Shown: one piece after another, positions 31,807 through 42,543 of the stretch
How positions within the stretch are numbered: the first letter of the stretch is position 1
Layout of the letters: each line of letters starts with the position of its first letter
Origin: Spirodela intermedia
Taxonomy: Eukaryota > Streptophyta > Magnoliopsida > Alismatales > Araceae
Assembly: GCA_902729315.2 (NCBI GenBank)
Contig: LR746275.1
Location: 64,501 to 128,500, forward strand
Length of the DNA: 64,000 nt
Reading direction: 5' to 3'
The notes under the pieces: model-generated
Databases searched by the model: none
Seen by the model: the letters and a program-made list of their open reading frames with translations, nothing else
Told to the model about the DNA's origin: nothing
Translations under genes and position numbers: made by a program

Positions 31807-31992
31807 GAATGGCGTACAGAGGTAGATGATATCACCGATTCGTGGATCACTTTCATTCAAACCAAAATTGAAGCTTATCGAAGGGTCCTCAGTATTCCTC
31901 TTCAACACATTCATTCCAAGGCAAAGATTATTGATGATTTAAAAATCATCAAACATGTCACATTAGTGACGATTCAAACATTTCAATCCTAA
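31807..31992 (+). pseudogene. Coding-like orphan segment, unrecognised
   Basis: A frame of 61 codons ending at TAA 31990-31992 has balanced, protein-like composition (for example WITFIQTKIEAYRRV and HSKAKIIDDLKIIKH). It has no obvious ATG and no partner exon. The frame continues open somewhat upstream toward the CT tract. It may be a captured exon, a decayed transposon frame or chance. No family was recognised. Confidence 0.25.
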
Positions 31993-32108
31993 AGACCCGA
32001 ACGTGAATCAGGCTTCGAGAATTACAATGAAAACAAAGAAGGTAAAGGGAAATCCAAACCAGATGTATGCCTTGCAGCGGTACCGCGTTCCATCTCTCTA
32101 CATTCTCT

Positions 32109-32224
32109 GAGCAAATTGCTCAAACCTTATCTAGCTATTGATTTAGACGTTAATAGAGCATGACGTGAGCAAATTGCTCAAACCTTATCTAGCTATTGAT
32201 TTAGACATTAATAGAGCATGACGT
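32109..32224. repeat. 58-bp perfect-phase tandem duplication
   Basis: 32109-32166 and 32167-32224 are adjacent copies starting 'gagcaaattgctc' (itself a near palindrome) and ending 'catgacgt'. Only one mismatch was seen (gacgtt versus gacatt). It is a very recent duplication. Confidence 0.95.
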
Positions 32225-33270
32225 CAAATTATAAAAAATGCTCCATTTCTGTGGTTGGCAGCCAGGGGCGATGGACCGTGGTTAACACTGTCTGGTCCCG
32301 TTGTCAGGCACGCAGCTGCAAAGTCCAATATCACAAAGAAAATTGTACCGACCAAGACTGGCTCATACCCAGCTTGGTCCAGGCGTCGATAAGATTGACT
32401 CAGACAACTGGAAAGCATTGTACATGATGACAACTTGAGGCAATCAGACATTTCCTCTTCAACCCTCTCCTCTTTCTCTCCCCCTCCCCCCCTCCCCTCT
32501 CCTCTCTCCAACTCGGTCCCTGCCTCTCTCTCCCTCTCCCCCCCAACTCGTTCAGTTCTTTTCTTACTCTCTATCTTTTGTCGTCCATTCCTAGACATCC
32601 TCAGTTCATCAATAAGTATTTACTGGCCATATTTCTCTCGCTCACCGAGAGTAGCTGATATATGATTGTCCCTGACAGTATGCGGTCGTTCTTGGTTACG
32701 ATGATGGTTGAAAGAGGCTATAAGACGGGAGATGGGGTGGATCACTCCTTCAGCGAAGGTTGAGAGAACGCCATCCTCGAGGACTGTCAAAGAGATCCTA
32801 CGAACGGGCATCCCTCCCCCGTTTGGTAAGCGTAACCGCTAAGGAACCGAGTTGTATACTGTAGGTGTCACATGGGGTGTGAGACACAGAGGCTTCCAAA
32901 TCTTCTTACGACATACGCCACAGTTAACGCTTATTTCCATCGACAAGTACAAGCAGATCCCACGCCAAGCAATGTGAAAGAGTGCTCTAAACACCACTGG
33001 CTGCAGACACGCCTGGGCATCCTTCCCTGTTGTCGGGACGCCTCTTGTTTATTAGATAGGTACGTACCACTAAGCAGTTCCTTGCTCCTCCAGCCTCTTT
33101 CGATATGCGGATGCAGAGAGGTGAAGAGAAACAACGCCAACGGGCCAAGCTACGAGTCGTGTTCACAGCTGGCCTCGACAGCCTAGGCGCAGCAGCGAAA
33201 GCAGTACCTAGAGACCCACCTGCAGCATTGGCGGCAACAGGGAGGGCCACGCAATGAGGAAGGGCAGCAT
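32225..33270. other. Unassigned region with a minus-strand open frame
   Basis: On the minus strand 32,224-32,598 is open. Its last ~50 codons look protein-like (VLVGTIFFVILDFAAACL is a strong hydrophobic helix), while the upstream part is a GA-rich artefact. No splice partner was established. The region also contains a CT/C-rich tract at about 32,450-32,550. Confidence 0.3.
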
Positions 33271-33639
33271 CTATAGCACTTGGTTTCGGACAGCGCAGCA
33301 GCGGTAACAACAGCGCCCTGTTGGTAAATCAGGAAATAATGCAATGTCTCGCCATTCCGCCACTAGACGGGACCCTGAAAAAGTCCGAATAGCGATAAGG
33401 ACGTGCTCGTAGAAGAGTTCCACAAGAGAAGGAACAAAAAGTGCGTTTAAATTTACGAGCCATCTTCATTGCCAACCAAAACAAGCCGAAACTGCGAAAC
33501 GAATGAACGTCCGACGACACACACACGGTAAACAGATTTCACCTGCGGGAATAGGCGTCTGTGCGCCTGCAAAGGACGAGGAAAGCGCGAGGGCAGCGAC
33601 GAGAATACCCAGAAAAGCAACAAGACCATTTGGAACCAT
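33271..33639 (-). CDS. Candidate small secreted cysteine-containing peptide
   Basis: Exon 1 (33543-33639) starts at ATG 33639 and encodes a typical signal peptide: MVPNG, then hydrophobic LVAFLGILVAALAL, then SSSFAGAQ with a plausible cleavage after AGA. It ends at GCAG|GTGAAA. If joined to the acceptor at 33318 (accaacag), exon 2 (33271-33317) is in phase and adds GRCCYRCCAVRNQVL then TAG, for 47 residues in total with a CCxxCC motif. The signal-peptide exon is the convincing part. The second exon is my choice among several possible acceptors. A longer secreted protein using other exons between 32.2 and 33.3 kb is equally possible. Confidence 0.3.
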
Positions 33640-34601
33640 CCTCTCTCTCTCTCTCAAGCCGTGCTACCGCTCCCGTGTGCCTCTGGATGGTAAGACGGCT
33701 GTCTCCGAATACCTAGAAGCCCACCACTTATTGATTGCATATTTGCCTGCAAATATATTGGTCTTCTGGGTCTGTCTCATTGATTGTAACATCCTGGTAT
33801 GTTAGTTCTTGCCCCATGTATCAAAACCTTCACGCTGTTGCTATCTATTAATATCTCCTTGTCTGTCTGGTCTGTTTCTTGTCATTGTGCGAGGGATTGA
33901 GAGTATCCTTTCCTTTAGACGACGGATACAAATTATCACCCTGGTTAGATTTGGTATCAAAGAATAAGTGCAGTTGTCGGTGTATTGTAGTGTGGGCATG
34001 GTACTGAGGGAGTTCATGTTTATCTTACTTGAGTTCTCGCATTCTTTTTTTTCTCTAGTGGCTTTTACTCATGTTGGACCTTCTCAGATTTATACTGTGT
34101 GCCGTTTCTCTCGGTGTTTTATTTCTATTTACTTATCATCTGGTTACGAGTTGTCGGAAGTGTCTGGGTGCGAATGTCTCAACTGTAAGAATCAATGACG
34201 GGCCTGACTCCGTCACGGTGGCAGAACAATTACCTTCCATGCCTAGGAATCTCCGTAATCTTGGCTCTTCTTCTCACAAACTACCCAGAATAGCTAACTT
34301 AATCTTTACCGGACCATTGGTTCACGTTTATCTCTATATTGACTAAGGAATTCATACAGCATAAAACAAATTAGAAAAAATGCACCACTTCCGCAGCTGA
34401 TAGTACATGGTGTTGGAAGTGGTTAACCCAGCCAGGCCTAGTTCTTCTGATATGATTCCCCAAAGTCTGAAGGAAAAATATCCCGGTCAAGCCTGCTCCC
34501 ATTCTAGGTGGGCCCAGGCCTTGATAGGGTTCAGCTCAGATATGGATTGTGTTACCCGTGATGGCAACTCAAGGAAAGCAGACATTCCCCCTTCAAATCC
34601 C

Positions 34602-34661
<60 letters not shown>

Positions 34662-34928
34662 ATTTACCAACCTATCTATCTCTTTCTCCCGAGTTTATAG
34701 CATCTTAAATTGATCTCAGACACATGGGATTTCCATCTTTATCTGACTTTCTGTCTTTCTTTTGCTCTCTATTTCTTGCACTCTCTCCCTCTCATTCTCG
34801 TCCACCACTGAATCAGCCTGTCTGTCACTGTCTCTTTACTTGATACCCACGCATCGATACCCACACATCGTTTTCCATGGAAAACTTCTTCATCAGTAAA
34901 GAATAAGATTGCCTATTGCAAAGAATGA
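33640..34928. other. Gene-free region upstream of the candidate peptide
   Basis: Moderately AT-rich. It holds the putative minus-strand promoter near 33.65-33.8 kb. Short + strand frames at 33,968-34,346 (hydrophobic, unrecognised) and 34,407-34,600 have no support. The segment 34,480-34,600 ends in 'cttcaaatccccgc', vaguely like a Pol III B box, directly before a CT tract. A SINE was considered but not established. Confidence 0.4.
34604..34658. repeat. (CT)n microsatellite
   Basis: About 27 CT units, followed by 'gatatttaccaacctatctatctctttctccc'-type pyrimidine-rich DNA. Confidence 0.97.
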
Positions 34929-35129
34929 ATTTTTATTTTTTTAATCCTTTATGTGGTGAAAAAGTTTACCACTTTGAAGGCATCGAAGTCCATTAAGACC
35001 TATCTACAGGATGATGGGAAGCCAAGAGGCATCCACATGGATGATGTTACATCCTATCATTGGAAGCTGGATCGTCCTTCATATCCAGAATACCTATACC
35101 AGAACTCTGTAAATGAGTTTATGATCTGA
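34929..35129 (+). pseudogene. Orphan coding-like segment ending in a stop, unrecognised
   Basis: A frame open from 34,929 to TGA at 35127-35129 reads as convincing globular protein from about 34,960: KASKSIKTYLQDDGKPRG, then HMDDVTSYHWKLDRP, then SYPEYLYQNSVNEFMI. No ATG of its own occurs before the coding-like part. It could be the last exon of a gene whose other exons are missing or decayed, or an exon captured by a transposon. The family was not recognised. Confidence 0.35.
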
Positions 35130-38100
35130 AGATAGATGTCATTCTAACTGGATTATATCATTGTAAGGAACTGTTGACATGGTAGAAGACGGCAAATGTA
35201 TTATCATCCAATCGCGCATCTCGATCTGTATAATTCATGTTATTTGGACCCTTCATCAGAAAATTATTAAAATCATCTTTAGGAATATGTGTGAACTGTG
35301 GTGTCTAGGAGGTTGCTTGGGACGAGAAGAGGGCTGCTAATGCATAGTGTTTGTATGTTAACCAAGGAAGAATAATAATAAATATCACATTAGCCAATGT
35401 CACATGTAATAAAAATTGAATGGAAAATATATTAATCATATTCTACAATATGTTTCATAAATTCCTGCTTAAATCTACATATTATTTCTGAGAAATTTCT
35501 GTTCGATTTTCTAATCCCTATTCTAACATGATTGTCCAAGACGTATACCCCTGAGAAATATTTCAAAATTGACAGGAAAACGCTATAAAATTACAATTAG
35601 GGAAAACAAAATTTTTCTTGGAGTGATTGGTGAATTTATGGAGGACGTTGTGAGATGGTAATGGACCGATGATGACGAGCTCAATATCAATGCGATTGTT
35701 GAGGGTTATGTGAGAGGAAGAGAGAAGGAGAAGGGGACCTTAGGGCACGCGGAAAGCGGCCCTTTTTGGCGGGGAGCAACCTAGGAAGGGCGACCGTTCG
35801 CGGCGGCGCCAGGTTCATTCCTGACAACGGGAGATGGAGCCTGACGGCAACAGATGGATCCCAGCGACAGGGTGACGGACGGAGATAAGCAGAGCAGCGA
35901 AAAGTGTGAGTTTACGAACTAAATTTCTGTCTGAATCATGTTTTATTTTCATTTTTGACTTGTCTGGCCGTGTGGGTGACAAGTACATGGTGAATTATAC
36001 TGTCATCCCGCTCGTTTACCTTCTTTGTTAATTTCGAGCTCAAATTTTGTTTCAGCAACTTTTTTTTCGTCCCTGGATGACAGACGGGGAGAATCTTCAT
36101 TACGATTTCGTGTTTAGGCGATCTGCTTGTGATTTGAATGTTTTCTGTGAATATTAATTGGTATAAAGCCACTCGAGTCTAACTACTTTCTAAAGTCACC
36201 GACGTTTTCTTAGATTACATCGGAAAGTATTTTCCTGTTCTACCGTCGGCAGAGAAAAATCAGTCAGCGGGTGTTTCTTCTCTCTTCCCCCTTTAGATTT
36301 ATTTATTTCATTCTTGTCTTACATTGATGACATGTTGCTTGATGTCAAGAAGATGTCAAACTTTATCAATTAAAATCTTAGTTAAGTGGTAAACTTGAGA
36401 TTAAAGATATTAGAACATAAAAGAAGAATTGAAATTACTAGAAACCATACCACTAGAAGATTTTTACTTGTCTCAAAAATAGTACAAGGAGAAGGTATGA
36501 GAGTAATTTAGTATGAAAGATTTTCTAGATGTGTAAATAAAGTTAATTAATTATAAATTAATAGCTGAAACGTATTAATCATGTTAACCTTTTACAAGAA
36601 AACCTCAAGTAATATCTGATTCTCATATTTTAAGTTGTAGTATTATGATGATTTTTTTGCTTGAAATGATCACTTTGTTTACCAATGTTTGAAACTTCAA
36701 GGATATCTAATAACCCTCATACATAGAGTTATGATTCTAGCCACACACAATAACATGTGGTAGGTACTTGATAATTCTTATTTTGTATAATAACTAAGCT
36801 TAAATTCAATAAATAATCACATAAATTCAAATAAAATACGAATTATTAAAGTTAAAACTTTTTAGTATTGGTTTCGGAATTATCTTATGAATATAGGCTT
36901 GATTTGGTCATTTTCATAACTTAGGTAATATGATTGTATATTCTTATTTTTAATCCATGTACTAACAACATTATCCAAGGTTTTAATTTTTCATAATTAT
37001 GTTAAAATTGACCAGAAAAATAATTATTAAGTTAAAATTTTGAAAATAGATTTTTCTTAGAGTTTTTAGAGAATTTATGAAGAGATTTTTTACTAATTTT
37101 TTTATTAATTTTTAAAATTATCAAAATAATTGACCAAAAAGTTAACGATTCATGGCCACATCAATAAGACATAAGGCCTTATTGGCCATGTTAGCATTAA
37201 TCAATGAATGAAGAGGTCAATATTTATGCTATGTCATCCATGAATACATCATCTTCCATATTCTACTTTGAGTAATGAAATGAAGAATGAGATATTTTTA
37301 CACAAAGATTAGAAGAAATTTCTAAAGAAAAGGAGGAAGGTTTTGAGATGAATAAAATCAAGTGATTTAATCAATTTTCAAGCGTTTTGAGATGAATTCT
37401 TGTTGGGCGATAAGCCCTGATGAGCAAAGTGACATTGGGCACTTATGAGTTCAATTTATTTGTTGATTATGTTTTATTTTTATTCTTTTTTAATCCGTCA
37501 TCTGTGTGACAAGCACACAACGAGACTAAGGCTTTAAATTCTTTTTTTTACCACTTTTTAGATCAATTCCACAATTATTTTCCAGTACTCAATTTTTGAA
37601 CAATAGAGAGGTTGAGCAACATGGGATGCTCTTGAATTTGATTTCTATTTTTATTTGCTTTGATTTTCATTTTTTTTCTTATTCTATCATCTAGGTCACA
37701 AGTAGAAGGTGAGATTAAACCTTTTAGTTTCTGTCCGCAAGAATATCTATTCCTAGGTGATAGATAGGAATGAGTTTGTTTGTTGATTTTTATTTTTTTA
37801 AGTCATTTTTTGGTGTAATTCTAATTTTTTAAGTAGAATTTTACTTGATTACAATCATTTAAGCCACTTAGTTTAATATATTACTCAACTTTTTTTAAGG
37901 ATTCGAATCAAAATAATTTTCCCGTTTCACCATTGGTGTGGTCTCCCTACTAGTAGTCATATTTTCTCTCTTCTTTCCTATGTTGCCTGATTTTAAGTTT
38001 ATGTTTTGTCATTTATTTATCTCATTTTCTCTGAATTTTTTTTGTAGGCCTAGTGCCATCATTCAATTAGAAAACGTAGGAACACATCAAATCATTGAGC

Positions 38101-40200
38101 ATTTAAGAACATGAAAACCAAAATAAAATCATTTTTTCCTTTTTATTCTTTGTTATTTATTTATTTTCAAATTAAATTATTTAGAAAATATTATATTGAG
38201 ATTAACCCTTGTGGAAGATATGAATTCATCAAAAAAAAATTAATTGTTTTTAATTATTTTCAAAAAAATTGAAACTTGATCATTTTTTTTACAATGAGCA
38301 AAGTGATATCAATACTTCAAGAGTTCCTCACATTTTTATTTAACACGAGATGAATAATAGAAAATATTTGGCTCATGTACTGACATCTTTTTCTAAGATA
38401 GAGAAACTTATTTCTAAAGAAGGTTAGTATAGTGAATCCCCTTAGTGGGCAAAGAACAACAACTAATATTTTGGTGTGTTACATATGGTTGAAGGTTTGG
38501 AATGCAGTCGAGTTTCTTGGATGATGAGGGAAATATCTTGGAGACTCTTGGAGGTGGAAGATTAGTGCAATGAAGGCAGTCTCCCATCTTTTCTCATCCT
38601 CCCTTTGATCTCCACTAATCTTACCGTAATTTGAATAAAAGTACCTTATTTATCCATGATTAACCAATTCAAATGATTGTCTCAATGGCTAGTTGAGAGG
38701 ACATTTAAAAGATTGTGCGTGGGTTTAAATACAAAGAAAAATATAACCATAAAAAATATAAAATTCATAACTAAATCAATACTTCAAATCTTAATGTGTG
38801 GTTTACTATACTAGATTCTTTAATGAATAAGCTTTGCAATAATTGGCAGAAAGCTCAATGGCATATTCTTTTAGATAAAACCACTTTAATCAGTTGTGTT
38901 AAAAATCTAATTCATTTAGCCCTTATACATGATTAATGTCTCAGTTGACTACTAGAAAAATCTAACAATGATATTTTTCTTCATTTTGTATGGAATAAAC
39001 CTATAATTATCTTGGGTTAATCATACAAGTGAGTTGATCATAATAACCAACTTTGGCCAACCTAGAGCTGTGGATCAAAAAAAAATGTTATAGGTAAAAT
39101 TTTGTGAGAGTTGAGCTCGATGATCAATAATTGCTAATTAAATGTTTGGCTAATGTAACCTAAGAATGTCATGTTTTTAGAGAGTAGACATAGACAAGGG
39201 CCTGGATCACAATAAATTTTTTGGAGTTTTTAAGAACTAGATTTAAGAAATTCAAGAGAACCTAGGATCAGAAGAAACAAATTAAGTAAATTAAAAGAAT
39301 TGACCAAATGTTAAATTAGACGGATTAATTTAACACATAACTTTTGATCTAAGTGGGACTTTGAATTCAACATCATATGTAAGTTCTATTCGTAAGATTA
39401 TGTGTACAATGATATGTAATCAGATATATAGGAAAATAAAAGTGTTCATTAAAGGGTTATAAAGCAGATCATTCATTACCTCAAAAGTGCTTCATATGTA
39501 GGCCTCGCATTTTAGAAGAATATAATAATGCTACTTACTGATTATTTATGTTGATTAAGATTGTCGATGGGTAATCTAAGATAAGATGAGATCCCTAATT
39601 GGTTATGTCATTACTTCCTCGAATTATGCTCTCAACTTCAACGTTTGTTTTAAAATATAGTGTGATTTTCTTGGTAGCTAGAGGACGAACACAAAGCACT
39701 TCAAATTTCTCCATTTAATGCTGTATTCAATATGAGATTCCTTAAGCAGGTTCCAAAGAGAAATTTCAAAAAAAGATTAGTAAGAGTCTTGAAGGTCAAG
39801 ATTAATAATTAATTCATTGAGTTATGGGTTGAAGCTTTTTTTTTTGTTTTTTTACATGTCTCCACGTCTAATGAAACATTCGTTATCATATGAATGTTAC
39901 GTCATCTTAGAGTAAACGTTGATGTCCACGTCCCTAATGGGTTATGTCATCTTTTTCTCTCTTCTCTTCCTTCTGATTGATCAAATGAAAGTCCTTGGTT
40001 TTCATTTTGTGCATAAAAGTCACATGGGGCCATGATTTATGAAGTACATATTGGGATGTGAAGAAAAATGATGACTTCTTCTTTGACTGCCGGATTCCTT
40101 TGCTACGAACAGTACAGCTATTCGGCTGGCCCCTTTTGGTCATCCCATGGAGCAATGACGTTACTTTCCTTCCTGGAACTCGCGTTCGAGTAGGATCCCA
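35130..40200. other. AT-rich gene desert with diverged repeats
   Basis: No gene is supported across 5 kb. A GC-rich patch at 35,700-35,900 is unexplained. The rest is AT-rich with stops in every frame and includes the diverged direct repeats entered separately. Toward 40.0 kb the composition rises as the promoter of the next gene begins. Confidence 0.6.
35936..38050. repeat. Diverged direct repeats ~1.7 kb apart, LTR-like layout
   Basis: About 35,936-36,320 and 37,650-38,050 share an ordered set of phrases: a T-rich lead with 'attttcattttt', 'ggtgacaag-ac--ggtga', 'ttcct/ccctggatgacagac/gatagatagg-gag', 'ttttcctgtttcacc' and 'tctctcttc-ttcc ... atttatttatttcattt'. A partial third copy lies at 37,465-37,560. 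The layout could be the two long terminal repeats of a short, old element or an old satellite. Confidence 0.4.
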
Positions 40201-40206
40201 TTTTGC

Positions 40207-40324
40207 GGCGCCAAACAGATCCTTTTTCCCGCGCTGCCGTGATTTCAGCGTGCTCGCCGGAACTGGCGCCAAAAGAACGCGCCCAAATCCGCTTCCCGCC
40301 CTCCCGCTCTCCCTCCCATAAATA
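40207..40324 (+). promoter_or_regulatory. Promoter with two E2F-like sites and a TATA-like box
   Basis: GGCGCCAAA occurs at 40207-40215 and again at 40265-40273. The reverse complement TTTGGCGCC contains the plant E2F/DP core TTTGGCGC. A TATA-like ataaata lies at 40318-40324, followed by a CT-rich leader and the ATG at 40452. Paired E2F cores ahead of a TATA box suggest S-phase or proliferation-linked expression of the gene that follows. Confidence 0.55.
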
Positions 40325-40356
40325 CAATGCCGGGCCTCTCCCTCTCTGTACCTCTG

Positions 40357-40360
<4 letters not shown>

Positions 40361-40391
<31 letters not shown>
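40361..40391. repeat. (CT)n microsatellite in the 5' leader
   Basis: About 15 CT units between the TATA-like box and the start codon. Confidence 0.95.
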
Positions 40392-40394
<3 letters not shown>

Positions 40395-40451
40395 CTCCCC
40401 TGCCTATCTTTCCCCTCCGATCGCACCCGCAATCCGCCGGCGGCGGCGAAG

Positions 40452-41270
40452 ATGGTAGTGGTGGCTCTGAGGCCGGGGCGCTTCTATGGCAGCGCGTTGC
40501 CGAGGCCGCGGTTCTACCCCAATGTGAAGTTCAACGACGAGCGTGTGGATCCCCCTCCGGCAGCCCTCGATCCTCTTCTCGGTTGGGCCCGGGAAGCGCA
40601 CTGGTCCATGGGGGGGCTCAGCTTCCAGCGCCACCGTCTCCAGGGCCGCATCGAAGGTTCCATCAAGAAGCTCCGGGCCGAGGCGGAAAGGGCTGGGAGG
40701 AGGGGTAGAAGCGAGGCCACAAAGAAGATAAAGGAGGAAGAAGCAGGGAAGAAGAGGAAGCTCCGTGCTGTGGATCCGGCGGAAGAAATCGAAGATGACG
40801 GCGTGGAGGAAGAAGAAAAGGAAGATGAGGAACGTGCCGTCAAGGCTATTCCTACTCCCCGGCCGAGGCAGAGGCGGCGGCTGGTCATCCCCGACGATGG
40901 CGCCTTCGATTCCGACTCGTCAGGACAGACCAAGCTAGTGGTTGAGGAATCAGAGCCCTCCTCGAGCCGTCCTCGGCGGACGAGCGCGAGGAAGCTCGGA
41001 GACGAGTTCGACAGGGTGGCTGGCATTTCGAATCGTGAGGGGAGGACTCCCAGATCTGACTCGTCTCTTTCTGCGTCCGGTGTTCCTCCACGGGCTCGGA
41101 ATCCCCGCGAGGAGGGAACCATGCCCTCCCCTGCTCCTGTCGAGTCCGGCACCTCGTCGGAGATCTCGAAAGGGAGGAGAAGCGTGGGGGCGGTTGCCCC
41201 GGCGGCACCGGAGGCTGGCAGAGGCTCTCCGCGTACCTCTCCTCGCTTGCGGCGATCTCCCCGAGGGTAA
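40452..41270 (+). CDS. Plant protein of unknown function with conserved N-terminus and charged low-complexity tail
   Basis: From ATG 40452 to TAA 41268-41270: 272 residues. The first ~75 residues look conserved and folded (VALRPGRFYGSALPRPRFY, then DPLLGWAREAHWSMGGLSFQ, then a basic helix). The rest is Lys/Glu/Arg/Ser-rich with likely nuclear-localisation clusters (GKKRKLR, RQRRRL) and ends in SPRLRRSPRG. I recognise the N-terminal signature as a plant-wide uncharacterised family but cannot name it. A nuclear location is inferred from composition. The stop codon lies inside a near-perfect donor (ggGTAAGTac), so the transcript may instead splice to a further exon. E2F-like promoter sites suggest cell-cycle regulation. 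The open frame extends upstream to 40,203, but the TATA box and leader argue for the ATG at 40452. Confidence 0.8.
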   Translation: MVVVALRPGRFYGSALPRPRFYPNVKFNDERVDPPPAALDPLLGWAREAHWSMGGLSFQRHRLQGRIEGSIKKLRAEAERAGRRGRSEATKKIKEEEAGKKRKLRAVDPAEEIEDDGVEEEEKEDEERAVKAIPTPRPRQRRRLVIPDDGAFDSDSSGQTKLVVEESEPSSSRPRRTSARKLGDEFDRVAGISNREGRTPRSDSSLSASGVPPRARNPREEGTMPSPAPVESGTSSEISKGRRSVGAVAPAAPEAGRGSPRTSPRLRRSPRG

Positions 41271-41670
41271 GTACTTTGCAGTGGCCAGCTTAGGCCGTGA
41301 TGTTAGCTACCATCCGAAATGCGAGACTAGTTTTGCCCATATCGTTGTTGTTTCGTCGAGGCCTCTGGTAGCGAGGCGGTTTATCTGATTGCTAACGCCG
41401 CATGGTAATCCCATCTTGGGTGCACCTGAAGCCAGCTACGGGGTTGGATTCCGTCCGTTCCATCCTCCGTCGCTGCGCTCTATCCTGGGACGCAGTTTCT
41501 GTAAATTCTACTGGATCATTATGACTCCATATGCCTCCCGACGGCGACGCGGCTGGTGTTGACAGCGACGAACGACGCAAAAATTCAGAAGAAACAATTC
41601 AGAGAAGTTGAGGAATTGGGGGGTGGGGTTCTTGACGGGGGAGAGGAGGATGTGGTGATGGCGGCGAGAA

Positions 41671-42543
41671 TCACCACCCCCGCCGCCGTCGCCGCCGCTG
41701 ATGCTTCTGCTGGGACCTCCGCAGAAGCCAGACCTCCCGTAGCTGCGCGTCGTCGGCATCCCCGAAGCACTTGGCTCTCGCAAGGCAGAAATGCGTGCTG
41801 TGTCCCGCCGCCGACGGCACCCGGCAGGTCCTGAGAATGTAGCACGCCGCCGACGTATCCTGCCCGCGCGCCTGCACCGGCACGCCCCAGGTCTTCGACC
41901 AACCTCTCTCCTCTGCGGGTGCGTCTGAGTTCTCCACGTCCCCCGCGAGCTCCTCCACCAGGACGATACCGTCAGGCGGCCTCGCCGCCCCGCGGTCCCA
42001 CTTGCGTCTGATGGCCGGCCAGCTCTCCGCGCTGGCGGCCTCCATCTGCAACCTCAGCGGCGCGGCGACGTTGCGGTCCGAGCCCTCGATCGAGAAGACA
42101 TGCCATCAGGAAAGGCGCCTCCCCGATGTTCCGGACGATCTGCTCGAGCAAAAGAGGACAGACGGTGTCGGCGAGAAATAAAAATTTCCGGGAGATGGAA
42201 GAACCGCCATGATCAATTCATTTGATCGTCTAACTAATAGAATTCCCGCCGCCGGACGTACCTCGACTACGCTCTCCCGCATCCACTCGTCAAGCTTCTC
42301 CGACGATGCCGCCTCCCGGTTGCCGCTCTCATCGTCTCTCTCCTCACTGCACCTTCCCTTTCCAAGGCTCGTCCGCGAAGGGACCGCCGAGGCGTAGCAG
42401 GCGCCCCGCCCCGCGATCACCGCGGCAGGCGATTCCCGCTTTCCCGACCGGAGAGAGAGCCACCATCGCCGTCGGTGGCCGTCCTCCCTCCAGTTCCCAA
42501 CGCAGAAGAGCGGCCGACCCCCGAGGGCCGGCGAGGATGCCAT
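41671..42543 (-). CDS. Uncharacterised plant family protein, two exons with an apparent 1-nt frameshift
   Basis: Exon 1: 42262-42543, from ATG 42543 to KLDEWMRESVVE before a strong donor GAG|GTACGT. Exon 2: 41671-42139, starting after ctcgagcag with IVRNIGEAPFLM. The reading then has to shift by one base (near 42,102-42,104) to continue with HVFSIEGSDRN and the long conserved part: SWPAIRRKWDRG, PDGIVLVEEL, TWGVPVQARG, ACYILRTCRV, HFCLARAKCFGD, QLREVWLL. Such proteins are widespread and uncharacterised in plants, and in them the EIVRN..EAP and HVF segments are normally contiguous. As written, translation from the first ATG would fail after ~106 residues. A shorter product from ATG 42045 (124 residues) remains open. 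Either a sequencing or assembly error or a real pseudogenising indel explains this. Confidence 0.7.

Noticed and set aside
34480-34605. Possible SINE with a Pol III B-box-like phrase before a CT tract
   Set aside because: No matching A box, no poly-A or target duplication, and no second copy noticed in the window.
40203-40451. Upstream extension of the frame before ATG 40452
   Set aside because: Covers the E2F-like sites, TATA-like box and CT leader, so it is non-coding; the conserved protein starts at MVVVALRPG.
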